Shown here one piece after another: positions 17,700-27,082 of a stretch of 64,000 nt of DNA. The notes beneath the pieces were generated by a model that made no database searches, was not told where the DNA came from, and worked only from the letters and a program-made list of their open reading frames with translations. The DNA is taken from assembly GCF_000730665.1 (NCBI RefSeq), contig NZ_BBIV01000005.1:124001-188000 (forward strand), read 5' to 3'. This DNA comes from Pseudomonas plecoglossicida NBRC 103162 = DSM 15088 (GTDB lineage: Bacteria; Pseudomonadota; Gammaproteobacteria; Pseudomonadales; Pseudomonadaceae). The stretch's first letter is position 1. The number at the start of each line of letters is the position of its first letter. The translations under genes were made by a program, and so were the position numbers.

Positions 17700-17822
17700 C
17701 GCGGCCTCCGGGGTGACTTATGCGTATAATTGTCGGTCTGTTTACAGGGCTTGCGTGTGCCCGAGCCGTTTTTTCGGGCCCCACCCCTACCTTATTACCC
17801 TAGCCGTTTCCAACAAGAGAGC

Positions 17823-18992
17823 ATGATGGGCGAATTCGATGCCATCCGACCGTACGACGACGCTGAGGTCCCTGCCGTTCTGGCACGCCTGCTCAGCGAC
17901 CCGGCATTCCTCGATATCCTCACCCACTTCCGCTTCCCGCGCGCCGCAGGCGCACTCGGCTGGCTGCTCAAGCCGTTGATCGCCCGGCGACTGCGCAAGG
18001 AATTCGCCGGGGTCACCTGCGTTTCCACCCTGCAGGACAAGGTCGAGTATTACGTCGACCAGACCATCGAGCGCGCTACCGACGGTGTCACCTACTCCGG
18101 CGTCGAACAGCTCAAGTCGGGGACTGCCTACCTGTTCCTGGCCAACCACCGCGATATCGTCATGGACCCGGCGTTCGTCAATTACGCGGTGTACCACGCA
18201 GGCCTGCCGACGCCGCGCATCGCCATCGGCGACAACTTGCTGCAAAAGCCGTTCGTCAGCGACATGATGCGCCTGAACAAGAGCTTCATCGTCCACCGTT
18301 CGATCACCGGACGCCGTGAAAAGCTCGCGGCCTACCAGCTGCTGTCGGCCTACATCAACCATTCGATCCGCAACGACGCTGCTTCGATCTGGATCGCCCA
18401 GGCCGAAGGACGCGCCAAGGATGGTGACGACCGCACCGACTCGGCGATCCTCAAGATGTTCCACATGAGCCGCAAGGACGAGCCGTTCGGTGCCGTGATC
18501 CAGGGTTTGAACCTGATCCCGGTTTCGATCAGCTACGAATACGACCCTTGCGACCAGGCCAAGGCCCGCGAGCTGTACATCCGCGCCACCACCGGCACCT
18601 ACAAGAAGGCTCCGGGCGAGGACGACAACAGCATTGCCAAGGGCATTACCGGCTACAAGGGCCGGGTGCACATCAACTTCGCAGCGCCGGTCACCGACTA
18701 CTACGAAGACACCAAGCAACTGGCTCAGGAAATCGATCGGCAGATCCTCGGTGGCTACCGGCTGTTCCCGGTGCACTACCTGGCCTATGCGATGTGGAGC
18801 GAGAAGGACGAGGCGCTGCAGGTACCAAGCGCCGAAAAGGTGTTCCCGGCTGAAGAACTGGCGAAGGCCAGGGAGGAATGGCAGCGCCGCCTGGATGCTT
18901 GCCCTGAGGAGCAGCGGCCGTATCTGGTGCTGCAGTATGCGACCCCGGTGCGCAATCAGTATCAGGTCAGGCAACAGGCGCCGGTGGCCTGA
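17823..18992 (+). CDS. PlsC-like glycerophospholipid acyltransferase
   Basis: A 389-residue membrane-associated acyltransferase. The acyltransferase domain runs from about residue 85 to 310 with FLANHRDIVMDPAF, a variant of the HX4D catalytic box seen in one acyltransferase subfamily, and an EGR motif (QAEGRAKDGDDRT) in place of the usual EGTR. It probably acylates lysophosphatidate or a related lysolipid; the acceptor is not certain. The ATG at 17823 is followed by another at 17826; the weak AAGAGAG site suits either. Translation from 17730 is unlikely. Confidence 0.75.
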   Translation: MMGEFDAIRPYDDAEVPAVLARLLSDPAFLDILTHFRFPRAAGALGWLLKPLIARRLRKEFAGVTCVSTLQDKVEYYVDQTIERATDGVTYSGVEQLKSGTAYLFLANHRDIVMDPAFVNYAVYHAGLPTPRIAIGDNLLQKPFVSDMMRLNKSFIVHRSITGRREKLAAYQLLSAYINHSIRNDAASIWIAQAEGRAKDGDDRTDSAILKMFHMSRKDEPFGAVIQGLNLIPVSISYEYDPCDQAKARELYIRATTGTYKKAPGEDDNSIAKGITGYKGRVHINFAAPVTDYYEDTKQLAQEIDRQILGGYRLFPVHYLAYAMWSEKDEALQVPSAEKVFPAEELAKAREEWQRRLDACPEEQRPYLVLQYATPVRNQYQVRQQAPVA

Positions 18993-19010
18993 CCTGTCGG
19001 GGGCTGCTCA

Positions 19011-19062
19011 TGTCCCTGTGGGAGCCGGCTTGCCGGCGATGGGGCCGCCAAGCGGCCCCGAT
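19011..19062. repeat. Single REP element plus GC-rich hairpin
   Basis: One REP copy (GGGAGCCGGCTTGCCGGCGA) is followed at once by a perfect hairpin, GGGGCCGC/GCGGCCCC, at 19041-19059. It lies between convergent genes and probably acts as a bidirectional stop for transcription or RNA decay. Confidence 0.75.
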
Positions 19063-19065
19063 GTA

Positions 19066-19326
19066 TCAGATCCAGGTACTGAACCAGGACACCAGCAAGG
19101 CCAGCGCCAGGCAGGAAAACCCGAGGATGTAGTAGTAGCGCGGCACCCGCTGGTCGAACGCATCCACCACCCCTTCCTCCACGGCCAGGCTTTCACGGCT
19201 GACAGCCTCGCGGCGCCGCGCACTTTGCAGCAGCATGCCGCCTGGGCAGGTCATCAACAGCGCCAGCACATTGATCAGCTTGGCCGGGTGGGCGGACAGG
19301 AACCCCCAGAGCACTTGCAAGGACAT
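19066..19326 (-). CDS. Small membrane protein of unknown function
   Basis: An 86-residue protein with two likely transmembrane helices: about 10-30 (LSAHPAKLINVLALLMTCPG) and 66-86 (YYYILGFSCLALALLVSWFS), joined by a charged cytosolic loop. I chose the ATG at 19326 because GAGG lies about seven bases upstream; the adjacent 19329 codon is GTG. It resembles small hypothetical proteins of Pseudomonas. No function can be given. Confidence 0.65.
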   Translation of the reverse strand: MSLQVLWGFLSAHPAKLINVLALLMTCPGGMLLQSARRREAVSRESLAVEEGVVDAFDQRVPRYYYILGFSCLALALLVSWFSTWI

Positions 19327-19486
19327 CACGCAACCTCGGTTTGAACGACAGCGAAGGTCGGCATTCTACCGGAGTCCGCTCCTGGTGCCCGACCTTGGCG
19401 ACCAAGTGTCGCCAGATTTCATCTGTCACATGCTCGTCATCAGAACAGTCCACCCTTGCGGCCTCTTCCAGTGACGGAGCTTGTTC

Positions 19487-19693
19487 ATGTTGCACGCCGA
19501 AAACCAGGATCGACTCTATCTCGTGACCCAGAGCGATGAGCAGCAGGCGCTGATCGACGGCCTGGCCATCAATGTCCAGGATCGCCAGTGGCTGGTCTAC
19601 TGCGCCTTGGGCGGGCATGCGCACCAGGACTTGCCAGAGGTCGACATACTTACCGGCGTCAGCGTGCTGGACTTTCACATCGAAGCGGCCTGA
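19487..19693 (+). CDS. Small hypothetical acidic protein
   Basis: A 68-residue soluble protein (MLHAENQDRLYLVTQSDEQQ...) preceded by GGAG nine bases upstream of the ATG and followed within 15 bp by a strong terminator. Coding-like third positions and its own terminator support a real gene. The sequence looks like a beta-hairpin-rich small domain; no family recognised. Confidence 0.6.
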   Translation: MLHAENQDRLYLVTQSDEQQALIDGLAINVQDRQWLVYCALGGHAHQDLPEVDILTGVSVLDFHIEAA

Positions 19694-19702
19694 GGCCGGA
19701 CA

Positions 19703-19748
19703 AATGAAAAGCCCGCTGCCTCGGAACGAGACAGCGGGCTTTTCACGT
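19703..19748. terminator. Bidirectional Rho-independent terminator
   Basis: The stem AAAAGCCCGCTG/CAGCGGGCTTTT with inner CCTCG/CGAGA pairing is flanked by A-rich and T-rich tracts. It serves both the small + strand gene and the convergent YajG gene. Confidence 0.85.
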
Positions 19749-19762
19749 CGACACGCGAAGGA

Positions 19763-20347
19763 TTACTCGGCCAGCACCTGACCGATGGTCGGATCCTTGA
19801 ACAGGCGGGTCAACGCATCGCTCAGCACATCGCTTACCAGCTTGGTGTTGGTTTCCTGGTTTGGCGCCATGCCGAAGCGCTGGTCCAGGGAAGCGCCGTA
19901 GCGACCGCTGTAACGGCGGTTGGCATTGGACACATCGGCACGGAAGGTGGCGCCAATGGTGGCCTCGGTCACGTACAGGTTGTCCTTGGGCGACTGATAC
20001 TTGAGCTCGGCCAGGGTCACGGTCAGCTGAGGCGCGTTGCCGGCATTCGGCGTCGGGGTGAAGCCCAGCAGACGCACTGCGGCTTCAGCCTGGGCCTGCA
20101 GCTTGGGCACGACATCGTTGCCGCTGACGCTGATGGTGCTGGTTTCAGGGTACATGCCACCCCGAGTGCCCAGCGACTGCGAAGCCCGGCCGTCGACCAC
20201 CTTCACCACCACCGGCTGGCCATGGCCGACCGGCGCGAGTTGGGCATTGAGCGTGGGTTGCGGTGTGAGTTGTTGCGGGCTGTGGGCACAACCGACCAGG
20301 CCGAGGCTGGCTACGGCGATCAAACCGAACAACAGTCGATGCAACAT
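19763..20347 (-). CDS. YajG-family lipoprotein
   Basis: A 194-residue envelope lipoprotein: signal 1-19 with lipobox LGLVGCAH, then the YajG domain (VVVKVVDGRAS, ETSTISVSG, TVTLAELKYQ, ATIGATFRADVSN, YSGRYGASLDQRF). The start at 20347 has GGAG seven bases upstream; the frame to 20401 adds a non-signal segment. Function unknown; anchored in the outer or inner membrane. Confidence 0.85.
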   Translation of the reverse strand: MLHRLLFGLIAVASLGLVGCAHSPQQLTPQPTLNAQLAPVGHGQPVVVKVVDGRASQSLGTRGGMYPETSTISVSGNDVVPKLQAQAEAAVRLLGFTPTPNAGNAPQLTVTLAELKYQSPKDNLYVTEATIGATFRADVSNANRRYSGRYGASLDQRFGMAPNQETNTKLVSDVLSDALTRLFKDPTIGQVLAE

Positions 20348-20491
20348 GCGCGTTTCTCCAGAAAATGCGGCAAAGGTGCACAGTATACCTAGCCAGGGCA
20401 CGACCAGTCATCGGTGCGGCCCGCTTGTCACAATCGTTTCATGGCCGCGCCGCTATCCTTGCGCCAGCCCTAACGCACAGGACTCGCTGCC

Positions 20492-20725
20492 ATGGCCTCG
20501 CTCTGGACCTTGCTCTTCCAACGCCCGCGCGACAACTGCTATGCCCGTCTCGATGCAGCGGGAAAATGCCTGGCTTTCAAGCGCTGCCGGCAACTTCCAG
20601 GCGGCGGCGGATGGGTCCAGGTCAGCGAGATTCACCTGGCCTGGCTGGGCCGCGAGTTGCCCGCCGATGCCCGGGTTTGCGCCAGCGCAAGCCGTCGCTG
20701 GCAACAGCGCAGCCTGCCTGCCTGA
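20492..20725 (+). CDS. Small hypothetical protein
   Basis: A 77-residue basic protein (MASLWTLLFQRPRDNCYARL...) with AGGA about nine bases before the ATG. It resembles a conserved Pseudomonas hypothetical found upstream of mqo, recalled without search. Tryptophan-rich beta character (GGGGWVQVSEIHLAWLG) and two cysteines are visible; no function can be assigned. Confidence 0.55.
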   Translation: MASLWTLLFQRPRDNCYARLDAAGKCLAFKRCRQLPGGGGWVQVSEIHLAWLGRELPADARVCASASRRWQQRSLPA

Positions 20726-21328
20726 CAAACGCTGCAATAAAAACCACGAATTACGACCTTTCTGCCCGCGACATCGTTATAATCTCCCCCCGATTATAAG
20801 GACGTCTCCTGATCGGGCCCCGCATTTGCCGTTTGACCCCGGCACCTTCAACGCATCGCCCACAGAGAGCCTTCCACTGAGGTCTTGCATCGGCTGTCGT
20901 GCCTGCTTTTCCGGCCCTTCGCACTGCATGAACCTTCGGGTTTGCCATCGCGCAGCCCCCTTTTGAGGTTCACGACTCCAAAAGAGCGTGAAAAAACGGT
21001 TTTTCACAACTTCACGAGAGTGTGGCGAGCAATGAACAGTCTGGCATGTGCAAAAGCGACAGATGTGTCCCGAACAGCCCTGAACAGGCGGCTAGATCAC
21101 TCATCCAACATGGGTAATTGAGGCCGTTCCATAGCGCACGCACGACACCTTGACCATAAGTCGAATTGCCGCACCCGTGGCAAGCGGCGTTCAATAGCTG
21201 AACCCGAAGACTGATTGGCGGTGTCCGCGGAAGTTGCAAGAACTGCGAAGAGTCGGACATGGCGATCCTGGCGAACCCGGGGTCCTATGCTGTCAATTAG
21301 GTAGCTGTAGATTGTGGAGACGCGTTAA
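20726..21328 (+). promoter_or_regulatory. Long non-coding leader upstream of mqo
   Basis: A 603-bp gap without a convincing gene. It contains an inverted repeat, TTATAATC/GATTATAA, at 20777-20799 with a C-rich loop that includes a TATAAT box. A perfect hairpin, GTGAAAAA/TTTTTCAC, lies at 20989-21008. A 12-codon open frame (20928-20966, MNLRVCHRAAPF) sits ahead of the hairpin. The arrangement could be a promoter with a long 5' leader and an internal attenuator, but no known RNA family is recognised. Confidence 0.45.
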
Positions 21329-22834
21329 ATGGCGCAGAACGAATCGGTTGATGTAGTACTGGTAGGCGCGGGCATCATGAGTGCCACCCTGGCCGTACTG
21401 CTCAAGGAGCTCGACCCGACGCTCAAGTTGGAGGTCGTCGAGGCGATGGACTCCGGGGCCGCGGAAAGCTCCAACCCCTGGAACAACGCAGGCACCGGCC
21501 ACGCCGGCCTGTGCGAGCTCAACTACACGCCCCAGGCCGCCGATGGCAGCATCGACATCAAGAAGGCCGTGCACATCAATGCCCAGTTCGAGGTCTCGCG
21601 CCAGTTCTGGGCCTACCTGAGCAAGAAAGGCAATTTCGGCTCGGCCCGAGCCTTCATCAACCCGGTCCCGCACCTGAGCTACGTCGAAGGTGACAAGGGT
21701 GTGTCCTTCCTCAAGAAGCGCTTCGAGCTGCTCAAGCAGCACCACGCCTTCACCGAGATGGAATACACCGAAGACCAGGCGGTGATGAAGGACTGGATCC
21801 CCCTGATGATGCCAGGCCGCCCGGCCGACCAGCGTATCGCCGCCACCCGCGTGATGAAGGGCACCGACGTCAACTTCGGCGCACTGACCAACAAGCTGCT
21901 CAAGCTGCTGGGCGACGCACCGCAAGCGCAGGTCAAGTACAGCAAGAAAGTGGTCGGCCTGCGCCGTAAAGGCAGCGGCTGGACCGTCAGCATCAAGGAC
22001 GTCAACAGCGGGGGCAGCCGTGAAGTGGACGCCCGCTTCGTGTTCCTCGGCGCCGGTGGCGCGGCCCTGCCGCTGCTGCAGCTGTCCGGTATTCCGGAAA
22101 GCAAAGGCTTCGGCGGCTTCCCGGTCAGCGGCCAGTGGCTGCGTTGCGACAACCCGGAAATCGTCAAACAGCACCAGGCCAAGGTCTACAGCCAGGCCGC
22201 GGTCGGCGCACCGCCGATGTCGGTGCCGCACCTGGACACCCGTGTGGTGGACGGCAAGACCTCGCTGCTGTTCGGACCGTATGCAGGCTTCACCACCAAG
22301 TTCCTCAAGCACGGTTCGCTGATGGACCTGCCGCTCTCGGTACGCATGGGCAACATCGGCCCGATGCTGGCCGTGGCCCGCGACAACATGGACCTGACCA
22401 AATACCTGGTCAGCGAAGTGATGCAGTCGATGGAACAGCGCATGGAATCCCTGCGCCGCTTCTACCCGGAGGCCAAAGCCGAAGACTGGCGCCTGGAAGT
22501 GGCCGGCCAACGCGTGCAGATCATCAAGAAGGATCCGAAGAAAGGCGGCATCCTGCAGTTCGGTACCGAACTGGTTGCAGCTGAAGATGGCAGCCTGGCT
22601 GCACTGCTCGGCGCCTCGCCGGGTGCCTCGGTGACCGTTTCGATCATGCTCGAGCTGATCGAACGCTGCTTCCCCGAGCAGGCCAAAGGTGCCTGGGCTG
22701 ACAAGCTCAAGGAAATCTTCCCGGCTCGCGAGAAGACCCTGGCCACCGATGCGGCCCTGTACCACAAGATCAGTGCCGAAAACGATGTGGCGCTAGAGTT
22801 GGTGGAAGACAGCCCGGCCAAGCATTACGCCTGA
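21329..22834 (+). CDS. mqo: Malate:quinone oxidoreductase
   Basis: A 501-residue FAD-dependent peripheral inner-membrane enzyme of the TCA cycle, oxidising malate to oxaloacetate and passing electrons to ubiquinone. The FAD-binding fold is at residues 6-40 ([19 protein letters not shown], then [15 protein letters not shown]) and the MQO signature [17 protein letters not shown] is near 52. The family's usual length is about 500 residues. GGAG lies about nine bases upstream of the ATG. It is monocistronic with its own terminator; Pseudomonas relies on this enzyme in place of or beside NAD-malate dehydrogenase. Confidence 0.95.
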   Translation: MAQNESVDVVLVGAGIMSATLAVLLKELDPTLKLEVVEAMDSGAAESSNPWNNAGTGHAGLCELNYTPQAADGSIDIKKAVHINAQFEVSRQFWAYLSKKGNFGSARAFINPVPHLSYVEGDKGVSFLKKRFELLKQHHAFTEMEYTEDQAVMKDWIPLMMPGRPADQRIAATRVMKGTDVNFGALTNKLLKLLGDAPQAQVKYSKKVVGLRRKGSGWTVSIKDVNSGGSREVDARFVFLGAGGAALPLLQLSGIPESKGFGGFPVSGQWLRCDNPEIVKQHQAKVYSQAAVGAPPMSVPHLDTRVVDGKTSLLFGPYAGFTTKFLKHGSLMDLPLSVRMGNIGPMLAVARDNMDLTKYLVSEVMQSMEQRMESLRRFYPEAKAEDWRLEVAGQRVQIIKKDPKKGGILQFGTELVAAEDGSLAALLGASPGASVTVSIMLELIERCFPEQAKGAWADKLKEIFPAREKTLATDAALYHKISAENDVALELVEDSPAKHYA

Positions 22835-22847
22835 TCTGGCTGAAACG

Positions 22848-22874
22848 AAAAAACGCCCCGCGGGGCGTTTTTTT
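22848..22874 (+). terminator. Rho-independent terminator of mqo
   Basis: Perfect GC stem AACGCCCCG/CGGGGCGTT followed by seven T residues, 14 bp after the stop codon. Confidence 0.9.
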
Positions 22875-22890
22875 GTGCCTGTACTTTCGT

Positions 22891-22962
22891 GGGCCTCATC
22901 GCCGGCAAGCCGGCTCCCACACTATCTGCAACTGTGGAGCCGGCTTGCCGGCGATGAGACCC
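22891..22962. repeat. Inverted pair of REP elements
   Basis: Two REP copies in opposite orientation, GGGCCTCATCGCCGGCAAGC and its mirror ending CGGCGATGAGACCC, separated by about 12 bp. They lie between the convergent mqo and PA4642-like genes. Confidence 0.9.
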
Positions 22963-22976
22963 TTGCAGATTACAGA

Positions 22977-23264
22977 TCAGCGAGCCTTGTCGATGATCTC
23001 GATGTACTCGGGCGCATTGCGCTGGTCAGCGATCTGCTCGACGAAGGTCTTGCCGTGCTCGTCCTTGCCATCGAGGTCAAAACCGGCCGCGACGAAGAAA
23101 CCTACGAAACGCTCGAAGTCATCGACGCGCAGGCCACGGTAAGCCTTGACCAGCTTGTGCAGCGACGGCGAGGTCAGGCCATCGGCCGGCTCGAACTGGA
23201 GGAACGTCTTGACGTAGTCATCGCTGATCTCGTCACCAATCACCTGCTTCTTGTCTTTGCGCAT
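22977..23264 (-). CDS. PA4642-family protein of unknown function
   Basis: A 95-residue soluble, mostly helical protein (MRKDKKQVIGDEISDDYVKT...) matching the small conserved Pseudomonas PA4642 family. GGAG six bases before the ATG at 23264 decides the start over 23285 and 23321. No catalytic motif. An FVEQIADQRNAPEYIEII tail is typical of the family. Monocistronic or first in a run of minus-strand genes. Confidence 0.75.
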   Translation of the reverse strand: MRKDKKQVIGDEISDDYVKTFLQFEPADGLTSPSLHKLVKAYRGLRVDDFERFVGFFVAAGFDLDGKDEHGKTFVEQIADQRNAPEYIEIIDKAR

Positions 23265-23333
23265 TGCCGGCTCCAACTGGACCATCACGGGATTTTCGAA
23301 GGCCGGCAGTGTACCCCCCACAGGCGGCGCGCC

Positions 23334-23804
23334 TCAACGCGTACGTACGGTGCCGGTGTGCAGGTCGGCCCAGATGTGGCCATTGGCATAGGTGAGGAAC
23401 TGCACATAGAGGGTCTCGTTGCGCAGCAGGTCCATGATCACCCGGTAATCGCTGACCGGGTAATTGAGGCTCAAGGTGCGAGTCTTTTCGTCATAGACCG
23501 GCTTTTTCAGGCTCTTGCCCGCTTCGCCATCGAACGTGAGCAGCACCTGGCTGATGGTCGCGCCCTTGCTCAGCGGCTTGCCCTTGAGACGCACCTGCAG
23601 CGAGGGGGTGATCGGAATCGGCTGCTGGTCGGATTGCCGCTGGGCGCCAACGACTACCGAATAGTCGGTCACTTGCAGCAGTTGCTGGGCGGTTGGCGCT
23701 TCCTGGCGCAGGGCCTGGTCATCGGGCGGGAGAAACTGACTGTGCAGGGGGGCGGCAGCCAAGGGCAGGCTTACCGCCAACAGCAGGGGAACAAGCGCAC
23801 GCAT
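23334..23804 (-). CDS. Exported hypothetical protein
   Basis: A 156-residue secreted protein with a Sec signal (MRALVPLLLAVSLPLAAAP) and no transmembrane segment after it. The mature part is beta-rich. AAGGAG precedes the ATG at 23804; the frame continues upstream to 24050 but overlaps the cupin gene without a signal. Periplasmic location is inferred. No family recognised. Confidence 0.7.
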   Translation of the reverse strand: MRALVPLLLAVSLPLAAAPLHSQFLPPDDQALRQEAPTAQQLLQVTDYSVVVGAQRQSDQQPIPITPSLQVRLKGKPLSKGATISQVLLTFDGEAGKSLKKPVYDEKTRTLSLNYPVSDYRVIMDLLRNETLYVQFLTYANGHIWADLHTGTVRTR

Positions 23805-23857
23805 GAGAGGCTCCTTGGCATGAAGGCGCACTCTAGCATGCTGAACCACAGCGAAGA

Positions 23858-24331
23858 TCAATCGAACTGCGCGAGCATCCAGGCATGGTACTCGGCCATA
23901 CCCTCTTCGCCTTCGCGTGGCGCCCACTGAGCCTGCTCTTCCTTGCTCAGCGGGACGTAGGGCCCCGCCTTGCAGTCGAACAGCACACTGTCGGCTTCCA
24001 GCACCACTATCGAGTGATACAGACGAGGCGGCACGTCCACGCCAACACAATCACCGCCAGCCTGCAGGACGCGCTTTTCGATCACCACGCCCTGGTCGTC
24101 GAATACCAGCAACCCCAGCCGCCCTTTCAGCGCCAACAGCGTTTCTGCCTTGTCCTCGCTGAGGTGGCGGTGGGGCGCAACGTAGGTAGACGGCTGCAAT
24201 CCAACCGCCATTCGATGGAAAGGCTCCTGAGCACCGTGGAAGCTATGGTGATGACGCCCACGCGCAGACTCGGCAGCCTTGAGCGCCAGCCCGGCAAACA
24301 GCGATTGGTCGATGAAGGCAGGCTGGCTCAT
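23858..24331 (-). CDS. WbuC-family cupin-fold metalloprotein
   Basis: A 157-residue cupin. The N-terminal RHHHSFHGAQEPFHRM and the metal motif PHRHLSEDKAETLLALKG (His-x-His ... Glu) near residue 53, with a second motif around LYHSIVVLE near 105, define the WbuC family, first met in O-antigen clusters but widely scattered. The reaction is unknown. Its stop lies 53 bp upstream of the exported-protein start and its own start is two bases after the hpt stop, so hpt, this gene and the next are likely one operon. Confidence 0.82.
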   Translation of the reverse strand: MSQPAFIDQSLFAGLALKAAESARGRHHHSFHGAQEPFHRMAVGLQPSTYVAPHRHLSEDKAETLLALKGRLGLLVFDDQGVVIEKRVLQAGGDCVGVDVPPRLYHSIVVLEADSVLFDCKAGPYVPLSKEEQAQWAPREGEEGMAEYHAWMLAQFD

Positions 24332-24333
24332 GA

Positions 24334-24891
24334 TTACAGTCCCTTGACCGCGAAGATGCCGTTTGCGTTGCGCCAGTACCCTTTATAGTCCATGCCATAA
24401 CCGAAGATGTAGCGGTCAATGCAAGGCAGGCCGACGTAGCTGGCTTTCAGCTCAGGGCTGGCCTTGCGGTCGTGGTCCTTGTCGATCAGCACGGCGGTGT
24501 GCACCGAACGGGCGCCGGCATGCTTGCAGAATTCGATGATGGCACTGAGGGTGTGGCCCTCGTCGAGGATGTCGTCGACGATCAGTACATCGCGGTCGAT
24601 GAACGACACTTCAGGCTTGGCCTTCCAGAACAGCTCACCGCCGCTGGTCTGGTTGCGGTAGCGCGTGGCGTGCAGGTACGAAGCCTCCAGCGGGAACTGC
24701 AGGTGGGTCAGCAGCTTGCCGGCAAAGATCAGGCCGCCGTTCATCACACAGAACACTACCGGGTTCTTGTCGTGCAGGTCTTTGCAGATCTGCTCGCCGA
24801 CCTTGGCGATGGCCGCTTCCACTTCGGCTTCGTTGTAAAGGCAGTCTGCCTCGCGCATGACTTGGCGAATGTGCTCGAGATCAGCGGACAT
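24334..24891 (-). CDS. hpt: Hypoxanthine/guanine phosphoribosyltransferase
   Basis: A 185-residue purine-salvage enzyme converting hypoxanthine or guanine with PRPP to IMP or GMP. The PRPP-binding motif VLIVDDILDEGHTL is near residue 105, and the base-binding YVGLPCIDRYIFGYGMDY segment is near 150. GGAGAG lies before the start. It is divergent from upp-uraA; the shared 160-bp intergenic region must hold both promoters. The divergent placement groups purine and pyrimidine salvage. Confidence 0.93.
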   Translation of the reverse strand: MSADLEHIRQVMREADCLYNEAEVEAAIAKVGEQICKDLHDKNPVVFCVMNGGLIFAGKLLTHLQFPLEASYLHATRYRNQTSGGELFWKAKPEVSFIDRDVLIVDDILDEGHTLSAIIEFCKHAGARSVHTAVLIDKDHDRKASPELKASYVGLPCIDRYIFGYGMDYKGYWRNANGIFAVKGL

Positions 24892-25050
24892 GGCGCTCTC
24901 CGGGGGTGCAGTTTGGAAAAGCGGGCAAAGGTACGCATCCGCTCGTCACAGATCAAGCATTTATGGACTAACGTGCAAAGGACTGCACGACAGCAAAGGC
25001 TGAATAGATTAACCTAGCGCGGTTTTTTTGCCCGCCTTTCGGAGCCCCCT

Positions 25051-25689
25051 ATGCCCACTCGTGAGATCCGCCATCCGCTGATCCGCCACAAGCTCGGCCT
25101 GATGCGCCGCGCCGACATCAGCACCAAGAATTTTCGCGAACTCGCCCAGGAAGTCGGCGCCCTTCTGACCTATGAAGCCACCCAGGACCTGCCCCTCGAA
25201 ACCTACGAGATCGAAGGCTGGTGTGGCAAGGTCGAAGTGGAAAAGATCGCCGGCAAGAAGATTACCGTAGTACCGATCCTGCGCGCCGGTATCGGCATGC
25301 TCGACGGCGTGCTCAGCCTGATCCCGGGCGCCAAGGTCAGTGCCGTCGGTGTCGCGCGCAACGAGGAAACCCTCGAAGCCCACACCTACCTGGAAAAACT
25401 CGCGCCGGACATCAACCAGCGCCTGGCCCTGATCATCGACCCGATGCTGGCCACCGGCAATTCGATGGTCGCCACCATCGACCTGCTGAAGAAGGCGGGC
25501 TGCAAGGAAATCCGTGCCATGGTCCTGGTCGCGGCCCCCGAAGGCATCGCCATGGTCGAGAAATCCCACCCGGATGTGCGCATCTACACCGCCTCGATCG
25601 ATCAGCGCCTCAACGAGCACGGCTATATCGTGCCGGGCCTGGGCGATGCCGGCGACAAGATCTTCGGCACCAAGCAGAAGGACGCCTGA
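25051..25689 (+). CDS. upp: Uracil phosphoribosyltransferase
   Basis: A 212-residue enzyme forming UMP from uracil and PRPP. Motifs: [13 protein letters not shown] near residue 78, PRPP loop [13 protein letters not shown] near 130, and the uracil-binding C-terminus [15 protein letters not shown]. Length matches the family (about 208-212). It is followed two bases later by the permease gene, so uptake and salvage are one operon. Confidence 0.95.
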   Translation: MPTREIRHPLIRHKLGLMRRADISTKNFRELAQEVGALLTYEATQDLPLETYEIEGWCGKVEVEKIAGKKITVVPILRAGIGMLDGVLSLIPGAKVSAVGVARNEETLEAHTYLEKLAPDINQRLALIIDPMLATGNSMVATIDLLKKAGCKEIRAMVLVAAPEGIAMVEKSHPDVRIYTASIDQRLNEHGYIVPGLGDAGDKIFGTKQKDA

Positions 25690-25691
25690 CC

Positions 25692-26966
25692 ATGCAGGAC
25701 GGCTTCAACGACCCGCTCTGGCGCCAGGTCGTTTCGGGCGCGCAGATGCTCTTCGTGGCATTCGGCGCGCTGGTGCTGATGCCGCTGATCACCGGCCTCG
25801 ATCCGAACGTCGCGCTGTTCACCGCCGGCATCGGCACCTTGCTGTTCCAGCTGGTCACCGGCCGTCAGGTGCCGGTGTTCCTGGCTTCGAGCTTTGCCTT
25901 CATCACCCCGATCATCCTCGCCAAGGGCCAGTTCGGCCTGGCCGAAACCATGGGCGGCGTGATGGCCGCAGGCTTCGTCTACACCTTCATGGGCCTGATG
26001 GTGAAGATCAAGGGCACCGGTTTCATCGACCGCATGCTGCCACCGGTGGTGATCGGTCCGGTGATCATCTCCATCGGCCTGGCCATGGCGCCGATCGCCG
26101 CCAACATGGCGATGGGCAAGGCCGGCGATGGCAGCGTGCTGCTGCCGTACAAGACCGCCATGCTGATCTCCATGCCGGCGCTGCTGACCACCCTGATCGT
26201 CGCGGTGTTCGGCAAAGGCATCTTCCGCCTGGTGCCGATCATCGCCGGCGTGCTGGTCGGCTTTGCCCTGTCGTTCGCCTTCGGCGTGGTCGATACTGCC
26301 AAGATCGCCGCCGCGCCGTGGCTGGACATCCCCAACTTCACCGCTCCGGCGTTCAACTGGCAGGCCATCCTGTTCATCGTTCCGGTGGCATTGGCACCAG
26401 CGATCGAGCACATCGGCGGGGTGATTGCGGTGGGCAGCGTGACCGGTCGTGACTACCTGAAAAAGCCAGGCCTGCATCGCACCCTGCTTGGCGACGGCCT
26501 GGCGACCACGGCCGCCGGCCTGTTCGGCGGCCCGCCCAACACCACCTACGCGGAAGTAACCGGCGCGGTGATGCTGACCAAGAACTACAACCCGAAGATC
26601 ATGACCTGGGCGGCGGTCTTCGCCATCACCCTGGCCTTCATCGGCAAGTTCGGTGCGCTGCTGCAGAGCATTCCGGTACCGGTGATGGGCGGCATTCTGT
26701 GCCTGCTGTTCGGTTCGATCGCGGCGGTCGGGATGAACACCATGATCCGCCACAAGATCGACCTGTCCGAAGCCCGCAACCTGGTGATCGTGTCGGTCAC
26801 CCTGGTGTTCGGTATCGGCGGCGTGCTGATCGGCAGCGGCGACGGCCCTGACGACTGGGGCCTGAAGGGCATCGCCCTGTGCGCCATCGTGGCCATTGCG
26901 CTGAACCTGATCCTGCCGGGCAACGACGGCTGGAAGCACAAGAAGCTGGATGATCAGTTGCCATGA
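25692..26966 (+). CDS. uraA: Uracil permease, NCS2 family
   Basis: A 424-residue inner-membrane H+/uracil symporter with about 14 helices. The NCS2 signature appears as GPVIISIGLAMAPIA, and the substrate-site acidic residues as ALAPAIEHIGGVIAVG near 240 and GLFGGPPNTTYAEVTGAV near 280. The ATG at 25692 follows the upp stop by two bases. A REP pair lies just past the stop. Confidence 0.92.
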   Translation: MQDGFNDPLWRQVVSGAQMLFVAFGALVLMPLITGLDPNVALFTAGIGTLLFQLVTGRQVPVFLASSFAFITPIILAKGQFGLAETMGGVMAAGFVYTFMGLMVKIKGTGFIDRMLPPVVIGPVIISIGLAMAPIAANMAMGKAGDGSVLLPYKTAMLISMPALLTTLIVAVFGKGIFRLVPIIAGVLVGFALSFAFGVVDTAKIAAAPWLDIPNFTAPAFNWQAILFIVPVALAPAIEHIGGVIAVGSVTGRDYLKKPGLHRTLLGDGLATTAAGLFGGPPNTTYAEVTGAVMLTKNYNPKIMTWAAVFAITLAFIGKFGALLQSIPVPVMGGILCLLFGSIAAVGMNTMIRHKIDLSEARNLVIVSVTLVFGIGGVLIGSGDGPDDWGLKGIALCAIVAIALNLILPGNDGWKHKKLDDQLP

Positions 26967-26980
26967 GGTGACTGAGGCCT

Positions 26981-27068
26981 GCCCTGGCCCTATCGCCGGC
27001 AAGCCGGCTCCCACAGAGACAACAAAAGACCTGTGGGAGCCCCGGCTTGCCGGCGATAGGGCCAGGGC
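26981..27068. repeat. Inverted pair of REP elements
   Basis: CCTGGCCCTATCGCCGGCAA and its mirror, CGGCGATAGGGCCAGG, form arms of over 30 bp around a short loop. One arm has a CC insertion (GGAGCCCCGGC). They sit between the convergent uraA and hemH genes. Confidence 0.9.
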
Positions 27069-27082
27069 AGACAATCTCAAGA

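Noticed and set aside
20885..21121. 78-codon open frame in the mqo leader
   Set aside because: No ribosome site, uneven composition and overlap with the hairpin at 20989-21008; more likely untranslated leader.
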